From an uncultured Solirubrobacteraceae bacterium (GTDB taxonomy: Bacteria; Actinomycetota; Thermoleophilia; Solirubrobacterales; Solirubrobacteraceae), in contig CATPBV010000327.1 in NCBI GenBank assembly GCA_955652345.1, forward strand, positions 1-12,886: 12,886 nucleotides of DNA, read 5' to 3'. A model generated the notes under the pieces. It saw only the letters and a list, made by a program, of their open reading frames with translations. It had not been told where the DNA came from and made no database searches. Positions 4,746-12,218 of the stretch are shown one piece after another; within the stretch, counting starts at the first letter, position 1, and each line of letters opens with the position of its first letter. The translations under genes were made by a program, and so were the position numbers.

Positions 4746-6158
4746 CTAGTGTCCCGACTCCGCGAGCAGTTGCCGGGCTCGCTCGATCGCGTCCTCGCGC
4801 GAGGTCACGTCGCCCGTGAAGCTGGCCTCCTCGAGCTCCTGGAGGATGCGTCCGATCTCCGGCCCGGGGCCGAGACGCAGCGCCCGGGCCAGCTCATCGC
4901 CGCGCACCGGCGGGCGCGGACGCCGGGCTCGCCACGCCAGGGCCTCGCCAAGCAGCTCGCGCGCGAGCTCCAGGTGCTTGGCGATCGCCTCCTCTGCTCC
5001 CCGCCCACGGGTGGCGAGGCGATCAGCCGCGCTCAGGATGGTGACCTCGACCTCGACGGGCTCGCATGCGCTCAGGTAGCGGTAGACGTCCCGGCGGCTC
5101 AGCGGCATCTCGTGCACGAGGAACCCGAGGGTCAGGTGGTGGCGCGTCAGCTCCGCGACGTAGTCGCTCAGTCGCTGGCTGGCGCGCAGCCGTGAGAGCA
5201 CCGCGCGGGTCATCTCGGCGCCGGCCTGATCGTGTCCGATGAAGGTCACCCTGCCCGCGTCTGTCACCTGCCGCGTGCGCGGCTTGGCGATGTCGTGGAA
5301 CAGGGCCCCGAAGCGAAGCGCCTGCCCTCGTGTCAGCTCGTCCGCGAGCGGCTCCGCAAGGATCGCCCGAACCGCCTTGCCCTGCTCTTCCCCGAACCAT
5401 CGCTCTGGCTCGGCCTGCACGCGAATCGCCTCGGCGAGCACCGCGCGCGTGTGCTCGCGCACGTCGAGGTGGTGATACTGGCTCTGCTCGACTTCCCGCA
5501 GCGCGGCGAGCTCGGGCAGCACCACATCCGTAACGCCGAGCGCGTCGATCAGGTCGAGGCCCTGCGGCGCCCGGTCGCTCGCAAGGATTCGCTTGAGCTC
5601 GGCGAAGATGCGCTCCGGTGCGACGGTCGCCAGCGCGGGGGCGCTCGCTCTCGCGGCCGCGGAGGTGTCGGGCTCGGCTTCGAAGCCGAGCTCGCAGGCG
5701 AGCCGCGCGACGCGCACCGTCCGCAGGGGATCCTCGACGAATGCCTGCGCGGAGACCATCCGGAGACGACGGGCGCGCAGGTCGCCAATGCCGTCGAACG
5801 GATCGACGTGGTCGCCCCCAGCCAGCGGCTCGGCGATCGCGTTGATCGTCAGATCCCTGGCCGCGAGGTCATCCTCGATCGTGCGGCCGGCGAGTGGGAG
5901 CAGGTCGACTTGCCAGGAGCGGTCACGCGCGACGACGCGCCACGCGCCGAATCCCTCAGACAGCTTGAAGGCGTGGGCGCCGGTGAGGCGGGCGAGCTTG
6001 CGCGCGAGCGCAGGCGGATCGCCCGCCACCGCGACGTCGTAGTCGCTCGTGGAGCGGTCGAGCAAGCGGTCGCGGACCGCGCCGCCCACGAGCCACCCGC
6101 CGTCGGCGATCGCCACAAGCGCGTCGAGCGGGGCCGAACCGGGTCCCTCGGGCGTCAA
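4746..6158 (-). CDS. CCA tRNA nucleotidyltransferase / poly(A) polymerase family protein with HD domain
   Basis: Class II nucleotidyltransferase expected to add CCA to tRNA 3' ends; a poly(A) polymerase role is the main alternative. Numbered from TTG at 6158 (470 residues), the nucleotidyltransferase head has LVGGAVRD at 23-30, the catalytic carboxylates in SDYDVA (Asp39, Asp41), RDLTINAIA at 101-109 and FVEDPLRTVRVAR at 140-152. The second half is an HD domain with HHLDVREHT near 229-237 and LFHDIAKPRTR near 286-296, then GHD near 308-310, so metal-dependent phosphohydrolase activity is plausible. Length fits the mycobacterial PcnA-like form. The TTG overlaps the alr stop as TTGA and has GGGGAG five bases upstream, which favours it. 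A GTG at 6212 would overlap alr by 58 bases and one at 6116 would remove the N-terminus. The family is certain; the exact activity is not. Confidence 0.93.
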   Translation of the reverse strand: MTPEGPGSAPLDALVAIADGGWLVGGAVRDRLLDRSTSDYDVAVAGDPPALARKLARLTGAHAFKLSEGFGAWRVVARDRSWQVDLLPLAGRTIEDDLAARDLTINAIAEPLAGGDHVDPFDGIGDLRARRLRMVSAQAFVEDPLRTVRVARLACELGFEAEPDTSAAARASAPALATVAPERIFAELKRILASDRAPQGLDLIDALGVTDVVLPELAALREVEQSQYHHLDVREHTRAVLAEAIRVQAEPERWFGEEQGKAVRAILAEPLADELTRGQALRFGALFHDIAKPRTRQVTDAGRVTFIGHDQAGAEMTRAVLSRLRASQRLSDYVAELTRHHLTLGFLVHEMPLSRRDVYRYLSACEPVEVEVTILSAADRLATRGRGAEEAIAKHLELARELLGEALAWRARRPRPPVRGDELARALRLGPGPEIGRILQELEEASFTGDVTSREDAIERARQLLAESGH

Positions 6159-7276
6159 GCCGGCTCCCCATCGCGGTGATAGGTCCTCGGGACGCGCGCG
6201 GAGATGCCGCACACAATCTCGTAGTTGATCGTTCCGGCGGCGGCGGCCAGCTGCTCGGCGGTCTGGCGCTCGCCGCCGTTGTGGCCGAGAATCGTCGCCG
6301 GCTCGCCCTCGCGGACGAGCGCCTCCGGTCCTAGGTCGACGGTGATGTTGTCCATGCTGACCGCGCCGACGATCGGATACCGGCGCCCGCCGATCAGCAC
6401 CTCACCTTGGCCGCTCAGCGCCCGGCGGATGCCGTCGCCATAGCCGATCGGGATCGTCGCGATCCACGTCTCCGAACTCGCGATGAACTTTCGCCCGTAG
6501 CCGGCGCTGTCTCCAACGGCCGCGCGCTTGACCGCCGCGATGTACGAGCTCAGCTCGAGCGCCGGCTCGAGCCCGCGCGGCTCGGGGTCGACGTGCATCG
6601 GATCGCATCCATAGATCGCGATCCCGCAGCGAACCAGATCGAAGTGGCTCTCGGGATGGCGGAGCGTCGCGGCGCTGTTCGCGGCGTGAATGACGATGCC
6701 GGGCTTGAGCGAGCGGACTTCGGCGACGAATGGCGCGAACGTCGTGAGCTGGTGGGCGACGAACTCGGGATCCTCCTCGGCGGTCGCGAAGTGGGTCATC
6801 GCTCCGGCCAGCGTCAGCAAGGGGTCGTGATCGACCACGAGCTGCGCGACGCGAAGCGCTTGCGCGCCGTCGCGCGTGCCGAGGCGCCCCAGCCCCGTGT
6901 CGAGCTTCACATGGATCCGGGTCGGGTGCGAGGCGATCGCGGCGACCTCGGCCACGAACCGCTCGCTCCACGCGACCAGCTCCGCGCGCGCGGCCACCGC
7001 AACTGGCAGCTCGTCCGAGCTGACCGCTCCCATCACCAGCAGCGGCGCGTCGACTCCGGCGGAGTGGAGCTCCGCCGCCTCCCGAGCGGTCGCGACCGCG
7101 AGCGCTGTCGCGCCACCGGCGAGCGCGGCGCGGGCGCTCGGCGCCGCGCCGTGTCCGTATCCGTCGGCCTTTACAACCGCGCACAGGCGGGCGCCGCCGG
7201 CGAGCTCACGCCGCAGGCGGGCCACGTTGCGCTCGATCGCCGCAAGGTTGACCCTGGCACGCGCGCGGATGGGCAT
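6155..7276 (-). CDS. alr: Alanine racemase
   Basis: PLP enzyme interconverting L- and D-alanine, supplying D-Ala for peptidoglycan in the cytoplasm. The 373 residues match the family length. The PLP lysine is Lys36 in VVKADGYGHG (34-43). HVKLDTGLGRLG is at 122-133, THFATAEE at 161-168, and the second catalytic residue Tyr260 is in SAGYGRKF. IGYGDG (277-282) and AVSMDN (305-310) belong to the C-terminal beta domain, and the protein ends with CGISARVPR, typical for Alr. The ATG at 7276 has GGAG about 12 bases upstream, a rather long spacing. It follows nnr by 42 bases and its stop overlaps the start of the next gene by four bases. The position after glmM-glmS-nnr fits a cell-wall precursor operon. 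Confidence 0.97.
   Translation of the reverse strand: MPIRARARVNLAAIERNVARLRRELAGGARLCAVVKADGYGHGAAPSARAALAGGATALAVATAREAAELHSAGVDAPLLVMGAVSSDELPVAVAARAELVAWSERFVAEVAAIASHPTRIHVKLDTGLGRLGTRDGAQALRVAQLVVDHDPLLTLAGAMTHFATAEEDPEFVAHQLTTFAPFVAEVRSLKPGIVIHAANSAATLRHPESHFDLVRCGIAIYGCDPMHVDPEPRGLEPALELSSYIAAVKRAAVGDSAGYGRKFIASSETWIATIPIGYGDGIRRALSGQGEVLIGGRRYPIVGAVSMDNITVDLGPEALVREGEPATILGHNGGERQTAEQLAAAAGTINYEIVCGISARVPRTYHRDGEPA
6164..6169 (-). promoter_or_regulatory. Ribosome-binding site deciding the nucleotidyltransferase start
   Basis: GGGGAG on the - strand lies inside the last codons of alr, five bases before the TTG at 6158. It is the main reason to prefer that start over GTG 6212, and it suggests reinitiation by ribosomes finishing alr. 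Confidence 0.5.
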
Positions 7277-7318
7277 GCTGGTGATTGTCTCCGAGAACCC
7301 GGCTGCCGGCGGGCGCGC

Positions 7319-8842
7319 CTATCGCAACGCGAACGGCAGCGCCTCGATCACGTCGCGCGCGATCACCCCTTCGGGGCCGACGTCGACTGCGGCGATCTGA
7401 CCGGCCCTGACATGAACCAGCACACCGGCGCAAGCTGCGTGGAACGGGTCCATTCCCTTGGCCAGGAACGCACCGATCACTCCGGAGAGGACGTCGCCAG
7501 TGCCCGCGGTGGCGAGCGCCGGGGCTCCGCCGCGGCTGATCCCAACCCGGCCTCCGGGCTCGGCCACGATCGTGTCATCGCCCTTCAGGACGACGATCGC
7601 GTGCGCCTGCGAGGCCGCCTGTACGGCGGACCAAAGTCGCCGTCTGCCGACCGCCTCGCTGTCTGATTCGAGGAGCCGCGCGAGCTCTCCGGCGTGAGGC
7701 GTCAGGACCGTGGCCGCCCGCCGTCCGCCCAGCGACTGAAGCGCGCCGGCATGGGCGTTCAGCCCATCGGCATCGAGCAGCAGCGGCAGCTCGGCACGGT
7801 GTGCAATCGACCTGGCCAGCTCGAAGGCGGGCGGCTCCCTCCCGAGCCCGGGCCCGAGCACGAGCGCGTCGGACCGAGCGGCGCGCTCCAGCACAAGATC
7901 CGCGCCGGTGGGCTCGAGCGATCCACTGTGGTCGGGCAGCGGCACCGTCATCACCTCGAGCAGCCGCGATTCGAAGATCAGGTTCAGCGAGGCCGGAATG
8001 CACGCCGTGACGTAGCCCGCTCCAGCTCGCATCGCCGACTCGGACGCCATGCACGGCGCGCCGGTGAGACCGGTCGAGCCGCCGCAGACGAGCACGCTGC
8101 CGGCCGCGAACTTGGTCGATTCCCTGCCTCGGCGGGGGATGCCGTGCCTGGCCGCATCTGCGATCAGCCCGACGCTGGTCGCGACCGGGCTACCGCGCCG
8201 CGGGATGCCGATGTCGATCACCCTGACCTCGCCGGCGTGCGCCTTGCCGGGAGCGATCCACAGGCCCGGCTTGCCCGCGTGAAACGTGGCCGTCGCGCGC
8301 GCCCGCACCGCCGCACCGGCGACCTCGCCGGTGCTGGCGTCCACACCGCTCGGGACGTCGCAAGCGACCACCACCGCTCGCGCACCGGCGCTGTTGATCG
8401 CCTCGATTGCTTTGGCCGCGGGCTCGCGGGGCGCGCCGGAGAAACCGGTGCCGAGGATCGCGTCTACGACCGTGGCGGAGCCCGCCAGCGCGGCTGCGTC
8501 GAACGGCTCGGGTGAGGGCCCGGGGAGGCGCTCCAGATTCGTGCGCGCGTCGCCCTGGAGCTCCTCGGTGGCGCCGAGCGTCACCACCCGTACCTCGAAC
8601 CCCCGTTCGCGCAGGATACGCGCGGCAACAAGCCCGTCGCCGCCGTTGTTGCCCTTCCCGCAGACAACCACACTTGGGCCCTGCCGCGCCAGCTCGATCG
8701 TCAGCTCGGCGAGCCCCGTCCCGGCGCACTCCATCAGCTCGAGGCCCGGAATGCCCAGCTCGCGGATCGCCCACTCGTCGGTCGCCCGCTGCTCGGCGGC
8801 GCCCAGGAGCGGCTCGAGCCAATCCGGGAGCTTCGGCACCAC
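7319..8842 (-). CDS. nnr: Bifunctional NAD(P)H-hydrate epimerase / ADP-dependent NAD(P)H-hydrate dehydratase
   Basis: Repairs damaged hydrated NADH and NADPH: the N-terminal YjeF_N half epimerises R- to S-NAD(P)HX and the C-terminal YjeF_C (carbohydrate-kinase-like) half dehydrates the S form with ADP. The 507 residues match the fused bacterial enzyme. In the first domain are GIPGLELMECAG at 30-41, the nucleotide loop GKGNNGGDG at 62-70, VDAILGTGFSG at 126-136 and DVPSGVD at 162-168. In the second are VLGPGLG at 328-334, LDADGLNA at 356-363, TPHAGE at 381-386, LKGDDT at 419-424 and ATAGTGDVLSG at 444-454 with the catalytic aspartate Asp450. The start is GTG at 8842 with a second GTG codon at 8839; neither has good Shine-Dalgarno spacing. 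It follows glmS by 30 bases. Both active sites look intact. Confidence 0.96.
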   Translation of the reverse strand: MVPKLPDWLEPLLGAAEQRATDEWAIRELGIPGLELMECAGTGLAELTIELARQGPSVVVCGKGNNGGDGLVAARILRERGFEVRVVTLGATEELQGDARTNLERLPGPSPEPFDAAALAGSATVVDAILGTGFSGAPREPAAKAIEAINSAGARAVVVACDVPSGVDASTGEVAGAAVRARATATFHAGKPGLWIAPGKAHAGEVRVIDIGIPRRGSPVATSVGLIADAARHGIPRRGRESTKFAAGSVLVCGGSTGLTGAPCMASESAMRAGAGYVTACIPASLNLIFESRLLEVMTVPLPDHSGSLEPTGADLVLERAARSDALVLGPGLGREPPAFELARSIAHRAELPLLLDADGLNAHAGALQSLGGRRAATVLTPHAGELARLLESDSEAVGRRRLWSAVQAASQAHAIVVLKGDDTIVAEPGGRVGISRGGAPALATAGTGDVLSGVIGAFLAKGMDPFHAACAGVLVHVRAGQIAAVDVGPEGVIARDVIEALPFALR

Positions 8843-8872
8843 TCCTGGGACTCTATGCGTCCCGGGCCTTAC

Positions 8873-10738
8873 TCACTCCACGGTGACGGTCTTTGCGAGA
8901 TTCCGGGGCTGATCGACATTCAAGCCGCGGGCCCGAGCGATGTGGTAGGCGAGCAGCTGCAGGGGGATCACGGCGAGCGGCGGCGTCAGCAGCCAGTGTG
9001 TGCGCGGCACCGTGATGACCTCGTCGGCGTGGGTCGCGATCTCCTCGTCTCCCTCGCTCGCTACCGCGATCACCCGTGCCCCGCGCGCCTTGACCTCCTG
9101 GATGTTCGAGATGACCTTCTCGCGCACCGGGGACTCGGTCGCCACGACCACCACCGGCGTGCTCTCGTCGAGCAGCGCGATCGGGCCGTGCTTCATCTCG
9201 CCGGCGGCGTACGCGTCGGTCGCGATGTAGGAGATCTCCTTCAGCTTGAGCGCGCCCTCGAGTGCCACCGGAAGCCCCACGTGTCGGCCGAGGTAGAGGA
9301 AGAAGTCCGCATCCCTGCATCCGCCCGCGACGCGTATCGCGCGCTCCCCGCAGCTCTCGAGGACCTCGGCCATCAGGTGGGGCAGGCGCTTGAGCTCGGC
9401 GATCATCTCCGTCCGCGCGCGCGCGTCCATGGTCCCCCGGAGCTCGGCGATCCGCAGGCCCAGGAGATACATAGCCACGACCTGGCTGACGAACGTCTTC
9501 GTGGCGGCGACACCGATCTCGATCCCCGCACGGGTGTAGAGAACGCCATCCGCCTCGCGGGTCGCCTGCGACCCCATCAGGTTCGTCATGGCAAGCACCG
9601 CCGCTCCGCGCTCCCTCGCCGTCCGCATCGCAGCGAGGGTGTCCGCCGTCTCGCCGGACTGTGAGATCCCGATCACGAGGTCATCAGGCCCGACCACGGG
9701 GTTGCGGTATCGGTACTCGGAAGCGATGTCGACGTCGACCGGGATCCGGGCCCACTCCTCGATCGCGTAGCGGCCGACAAGCCCCGCGTGGTACGAGGTC
9801 CCGCAGGCCACGATCACGACCCGCCGGACCCGCCGGAGCAGCTCATCGTCGATCGTGCCGAGATCCCCAAGGTCGATGCCCTCGTCGCGGGCCGCGCGCT
9901 CGCCGATCGTCTCTGCGACCGCGTCGGCCTGCTCGTAGATCTCCTTGAGCATGAACGTCTCATAGCCCTGCTTCTCGGCGGTCTCGGCGTCCCAGTCGAT
10001 CTCGACGACCTCGCGCTGCACGGGGTCTCCGGCCGCGGACAGGAACTCGACCCCGTCGGGGCGAACGACGACGATCTCGTCGTTCTCGATGTACTGCACC
10101 CGGCGCGTCTCGCGCAGGAAAGCGGGAATCGCCGAGCCGATGAACTGCTCGCCGTCGCCTCGGCCGATGATCAGCGGGCATTCCTTGCGGGCTCCGACCA
10201 GGAGCCCCGGCTCGTCGAGGCTCATCGCCACGAACGCGTAGTGACCGCGCAGCTCGCCGTACGCGCGGCGGACGGCTTCAACGAGGTCTCCCCGGTTGTG
10301 CTGGGCCACGAGATGCGCGATCACCTCGGCGTCGGTCTCGGAGGTGAACTTCGCGCCCTGCTCGATCAGCCGATCCTTCAGTGCGACGTAGTTCTCGACG
10401 ATGCCGTTGACGACGATGTGGATCCGGTCCGCGGTGTCGAAGTGGGGATGGGCGTTGGCCTCTGTCACCCTGCCGTGCGTTGCCCAGCGGGTGTGGCCGA
10501 TTCCAGTCGCGGGCGACGGACGGTCTGCGAGCGGGACCGCGGCGCCGTTGCTGCCGTTTCGATCGAGCACCGCCCGCAGTGCGCTGAGGTTCCCAACGGC
10601 GCGAACCGTGTCGATGTGATCGCCGTCGAGCACCGAGATCCCGGCGCTGTCATAGCCCCGGTACTCGAGCTTTTCGAGCCCGGTCAACAGCAACGGACGT
10701 GCCTCTCGGGGGCCGACATAGCCGACGATTCCGCACAT
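8873..10738 (-). CDS. glmS: Glutamine--fructose-6-phosphate aminotransferase (isomerising)
   Basis: First committed enzyme of hexosamine synthesis: it makes glucosamine-6-phosphate from fructose-6-phosphate and glutamine, entering UDP-GlcNAc and peptidoglycan. The 621 residues include an N-terminal class II glutaminase domain with Cys2 as nucleophile (MCGIVGYVG), EYRGYDSAG at 25-33, HTRWATHG at 82-89 and NGIVENY at 111-117. Two SIS sugar-isomerase domains follow: ACGTSYHAG at 311-319 and ISQSGETADT at 358-367 mark the first, and the protein ends in the canonical DQPRNLAKTVTVE. A segment around 57-78 looks about ten residues longer than the equivalent loop of E. coli GlmS as I recall it. The ATG at 10738 has AGGAG (10753-10749) ten bases upstream. 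The 104-base gap behind glmM holds a hairpin. No glmS ribozyme is apparent. Confidence 0.98.
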   Translation of the reverse strand: MCGIVGYVGPREARPLLLTGLEKLEYRGYDSAGISVLDGDHIDTVRAVGNLSALRAVLDRNGSNGAAVPLADRPSPATGIGHTRWATHGRVTEANAHPHFDTADRIHIVVNGIVENYVALKDRLIEQGAKFTSETDAEVIAHLVAQHNRGDLVEAVRRAYGELRGHYAFVAMSLDEPGLLVGARKECPLIIGRGDGEQFIGSAIPAFLRETRRVQYIENDEIVVVRPDGVEFLSAAGDPVQREVVEIDWDAETAEKQGYETFMLKEIYEQADAVAETIGERAARDEGIDLGDLGTIDDELLRRVRRVVIVACGTSYHAGLVGRYAIEEWARIPVDVDIASEYRYRNPVVGPDDLVIGISQSGETADTLAAMRTARERGAAVLAMTNLMGSQATREADGVLYTRAGIEIGVAATKTFVSQVVAMYLLGLRIAELRGTMDARARTEMIAELKRLPHLMAEVLESCGERAIRVAGGCRDADFFLYLGRHVGLPVALEGALKLKEISYIATDAYAAGEMKHGPIALLDESTPVVVVATESPVREKVISNIQEVKARGARVIAVASEGDEEIATHADEVITVPRTHWLLTPPLAVIPLQLLAYHIARARGLNVDQPRNLAKTVTVE

Positions 10739-10748
10739 GCCCCAACGT

Positions 10749-10753
10749 CTCCT
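10749..10753 (-). promoter_or_regulatory. Ribosome-binding site of glmS
   Basis: AGGAG on the - strand stands ten bases before the ATG at 10738 and fixes the start that places Cys2 of the glutaminase domain at the mature N-terminus. Confidence 0.65.
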
Positions 10754-10785
10754 GTGTCAGTGGGTCGAGCCGCACCGGCGGTCCG

Positions 10786-10811
10786 CGCTCCCGGCCAGCC
10801 GCCGGAGAGCG
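10786..10811 (-). terminator. GC-rich hairpin between glmM and glmS
   Basis: On the - strand CGCTC-T-CCGGC pairs with GCCGG-GAGCG around a five-base loop, ten base pairs with a single bulged T. It starts 32 bases after the glmM stop. No T-tract follows, so it would be a U-less hairpin terminator or attenuator, or simply an mRNA processing/stability structure. The hairpin itself is clear; the function is uncertain. Confidence 0.4.
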
Positions 10812-10842
10812 AATGCCGAATGTTAGTGGCCGGCGAGAGTCG

Positions 10843-12207
10843 TTATGAATCGCGCGGTGCAGTCCGAGCGGCGCGTGCCAGCGTTTCCTCCACGGTACTC
10901 ACCAGCCTTGCGCAAACCTGATCGGTCTCCTCCGCGGTGGGGGCCTCGACCATCACCCTGATCAGCGGCTCGGTACCCGAGGCGCGGACGAGCACCCGGC
11001 CGCGTCCCTCGAGCGCCCGTTCTTCGCGCTCAATCGCCGCGCGCACCGCTTCGGCGTCCATCGCAGTCGCAAGCTCCGCGCGACTGCTCGCCCGCACGTT
11101 GACCAACCGCTGGGGCAGCTTCTGCATGGCGTCGCGCTCGGCCAGGTCACGACCGTCCAGCGCCTCCAGGGTCAGCAGCGCACTGGCGATCCCGTCGCCG
11201 GACGGCCCGAAGCAGAGATCGATGATGTGCCCGGACTGCTCGCCGCCGAACGACCATCCGCGCCGACGCAGCTCGTCGAGCACGTAACGGTCGCCGACGG
11301 CGGTGCAGGCGACCTCGATCCCGGCCGCCTCCATCGCCTTGTGAAATCCGAAGTTGGTCATCACCGTAACGGCCACACCGCCGCCGGCAAGCCGCCCATG
11401 GCTGCGCAGATGAAGCGCCGCAAGCGCGATCAGCTCGTCTCCGTCGACCGCGCTCCCATTGCGGTCGACCGCCAGCACGCGATCCCCATCGCCGTCGAAC
11501 GCGAACGCCACGTCGTGGCCCCCCTCGGCCATCCGCGCGGTCGTCTGCTCGAGGTTCGTGGAGCCGCAATCGCGGTTGATGTTCCTGCCGTCGGGCTTGT
11601 CGCACATCGCGGTCACCTCGGCTCCGAGCCGGCGGAAGATCTCTGGCGCCGCCCGGTATGTGGCGCCGTTGGCGCAGTCGAGAAGGATGCGCGAGCCGGT
11701 CAGATCAAGCGCCTTGAAGCGCCGGTGCAGCTCGCCGAGGTAGTCCTCGAGCGCACCCTCGAACGTGTCGACGATACCGACGGCGGCGGTGGGATCGGGT
11801 GGGGCGTCGAGCATCCCCTCGATCGCGTGCTCGGTGTCGTCGTCGAGCTTGAAACCGTCGGCGCCGAACAGCTTGATGCCGTTGTCCTCGTAGGGGTTGT
11901 GTGAGGCGGAGATGACCGCGGCGAGATCGAGGCCGTGCGTGCGCACGAGCAGCGGGGCCGCCGGGGTGGGCAGGACCCCGGCGATCAGTGCGTCGCCTCC
12001 TGCCGCCGTCACGCCGGCCGCAATCGCGCATTCGAGCATGCCGCCGGACTCACGGGTGTCGCGGACGATCAGGACGCGCGGTCGACGCGCACCGTCGGCC
12101 ACAGATCGCGCGACCGCGGCCCTTGCCAGCGACATCGCGAGCTCGGGGGTCAGGAACTCGCCCGCGCGGCCGCGGATCCCGTCCGTGCCAAACAGCTGGC
12201 GCGCCAC
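10843..12207 (-). CDS. glmM: Phosphoglucosamine mutase
   Basis: Converts glucosamine-6-phosphate to glucosamine-1-phosphate, the step after GlmS on the way to UDP-GlcNAc. The 454 residues match the family. All four active-site regions are intact: the phosphoserine loop ISASHNPYEDNGIK at 99-112 with Ser102, the magnesium loop DGDGDR at 238-243, the substrate loop GEQSGH at 322-327, and the phosphate-binding RASGTEPLIR at 408-417. The N-terminus MARQLFGTDGIRG is typical of GlmM and distinguishes it from phosphomannomutases. The start is GTG at 12207, 11 bases after the rpsI stop and without a strong Shine-Dalgarno sequence, so translation is probably coupled to rpsI. Adjacency to glmS places consecutive pathway steps together. 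Confidence 0.98.
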   Translation of the reverse strand: MARQLFGTDGIRGRAGEFLTPELAMSLARAAVARSVADGARRPRVLIVRDTRESGGMLECAIAAGVTAAGGDALIAGVLPTPAAPLLVRTHGLDLAAVISASHNPYEDNGIKLFGADGFKLDDDTEHAIEGMLDAPPDPTAAVGIVDTFEGALEDYLGELHRRFKALDLTGSRILLDCANGATYRAAPEIFRRLGAEVTAMCDKPDGRNINRDCGSTNLEQTTARMAEGGHDVAFAFDGDGDRVLAVDRNGSAVDGDELIALAALHLRSHGRLAGGGVAVTVMTNFGFHKAMEAAGIEVACTAVGDRYVLDELRRRGWSFGGEQSGHIIDLCFGPSGDGIASALLTLEALDGRDLAERDAMQKLPQRLVNVRASSRAELATAMDAEAVRAAIEREERALEGRGRVLVRASGTEPLIRVMVEAPTAEETDQVCARLVSTVEETLARAARTAPRDS

Positions 12208-12218
12208 GTCGGTGACGG

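Noticed and set aside
4332..5195. A 287-codon + strand frame opposite the HIT and nucleotidyltransferase genes
   Set aside because: An antisense shadow typical of high-GC DNA; both opposite-strand genes have intact family motifs.
4746..6212. GTG at 6212 as start of the nucleotidyltransferase
   Set aside because: It would overlap alr by 58 bases and add residues not needed for the fold, while TTG 6158 has better Shine-Dalgarno spacing and stop-start coupling. It is not excluded.
6407..7666. A 419-codon + strand frame antisense to alr and nnr
   Set aside because: Rich in Arg, Asp, Gly and Ala with no motif. It spans two well-supported - strand genes and their intergenic gap.
10739..10842. A glmS ribozyme/riboswitch in the glmS leader
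   Set aside because: The 104-base gap is too short and contains no recognisable ribozyme core; that element is known from Firmicutes-type genomes. Only a simple hairpin is seen.
9788..10921. A 377-codon + strand frame antisense to glmS
   Set aside because: Open only because GC-rich codon bias removes stops on the opposite strand; glmS is fully intact.
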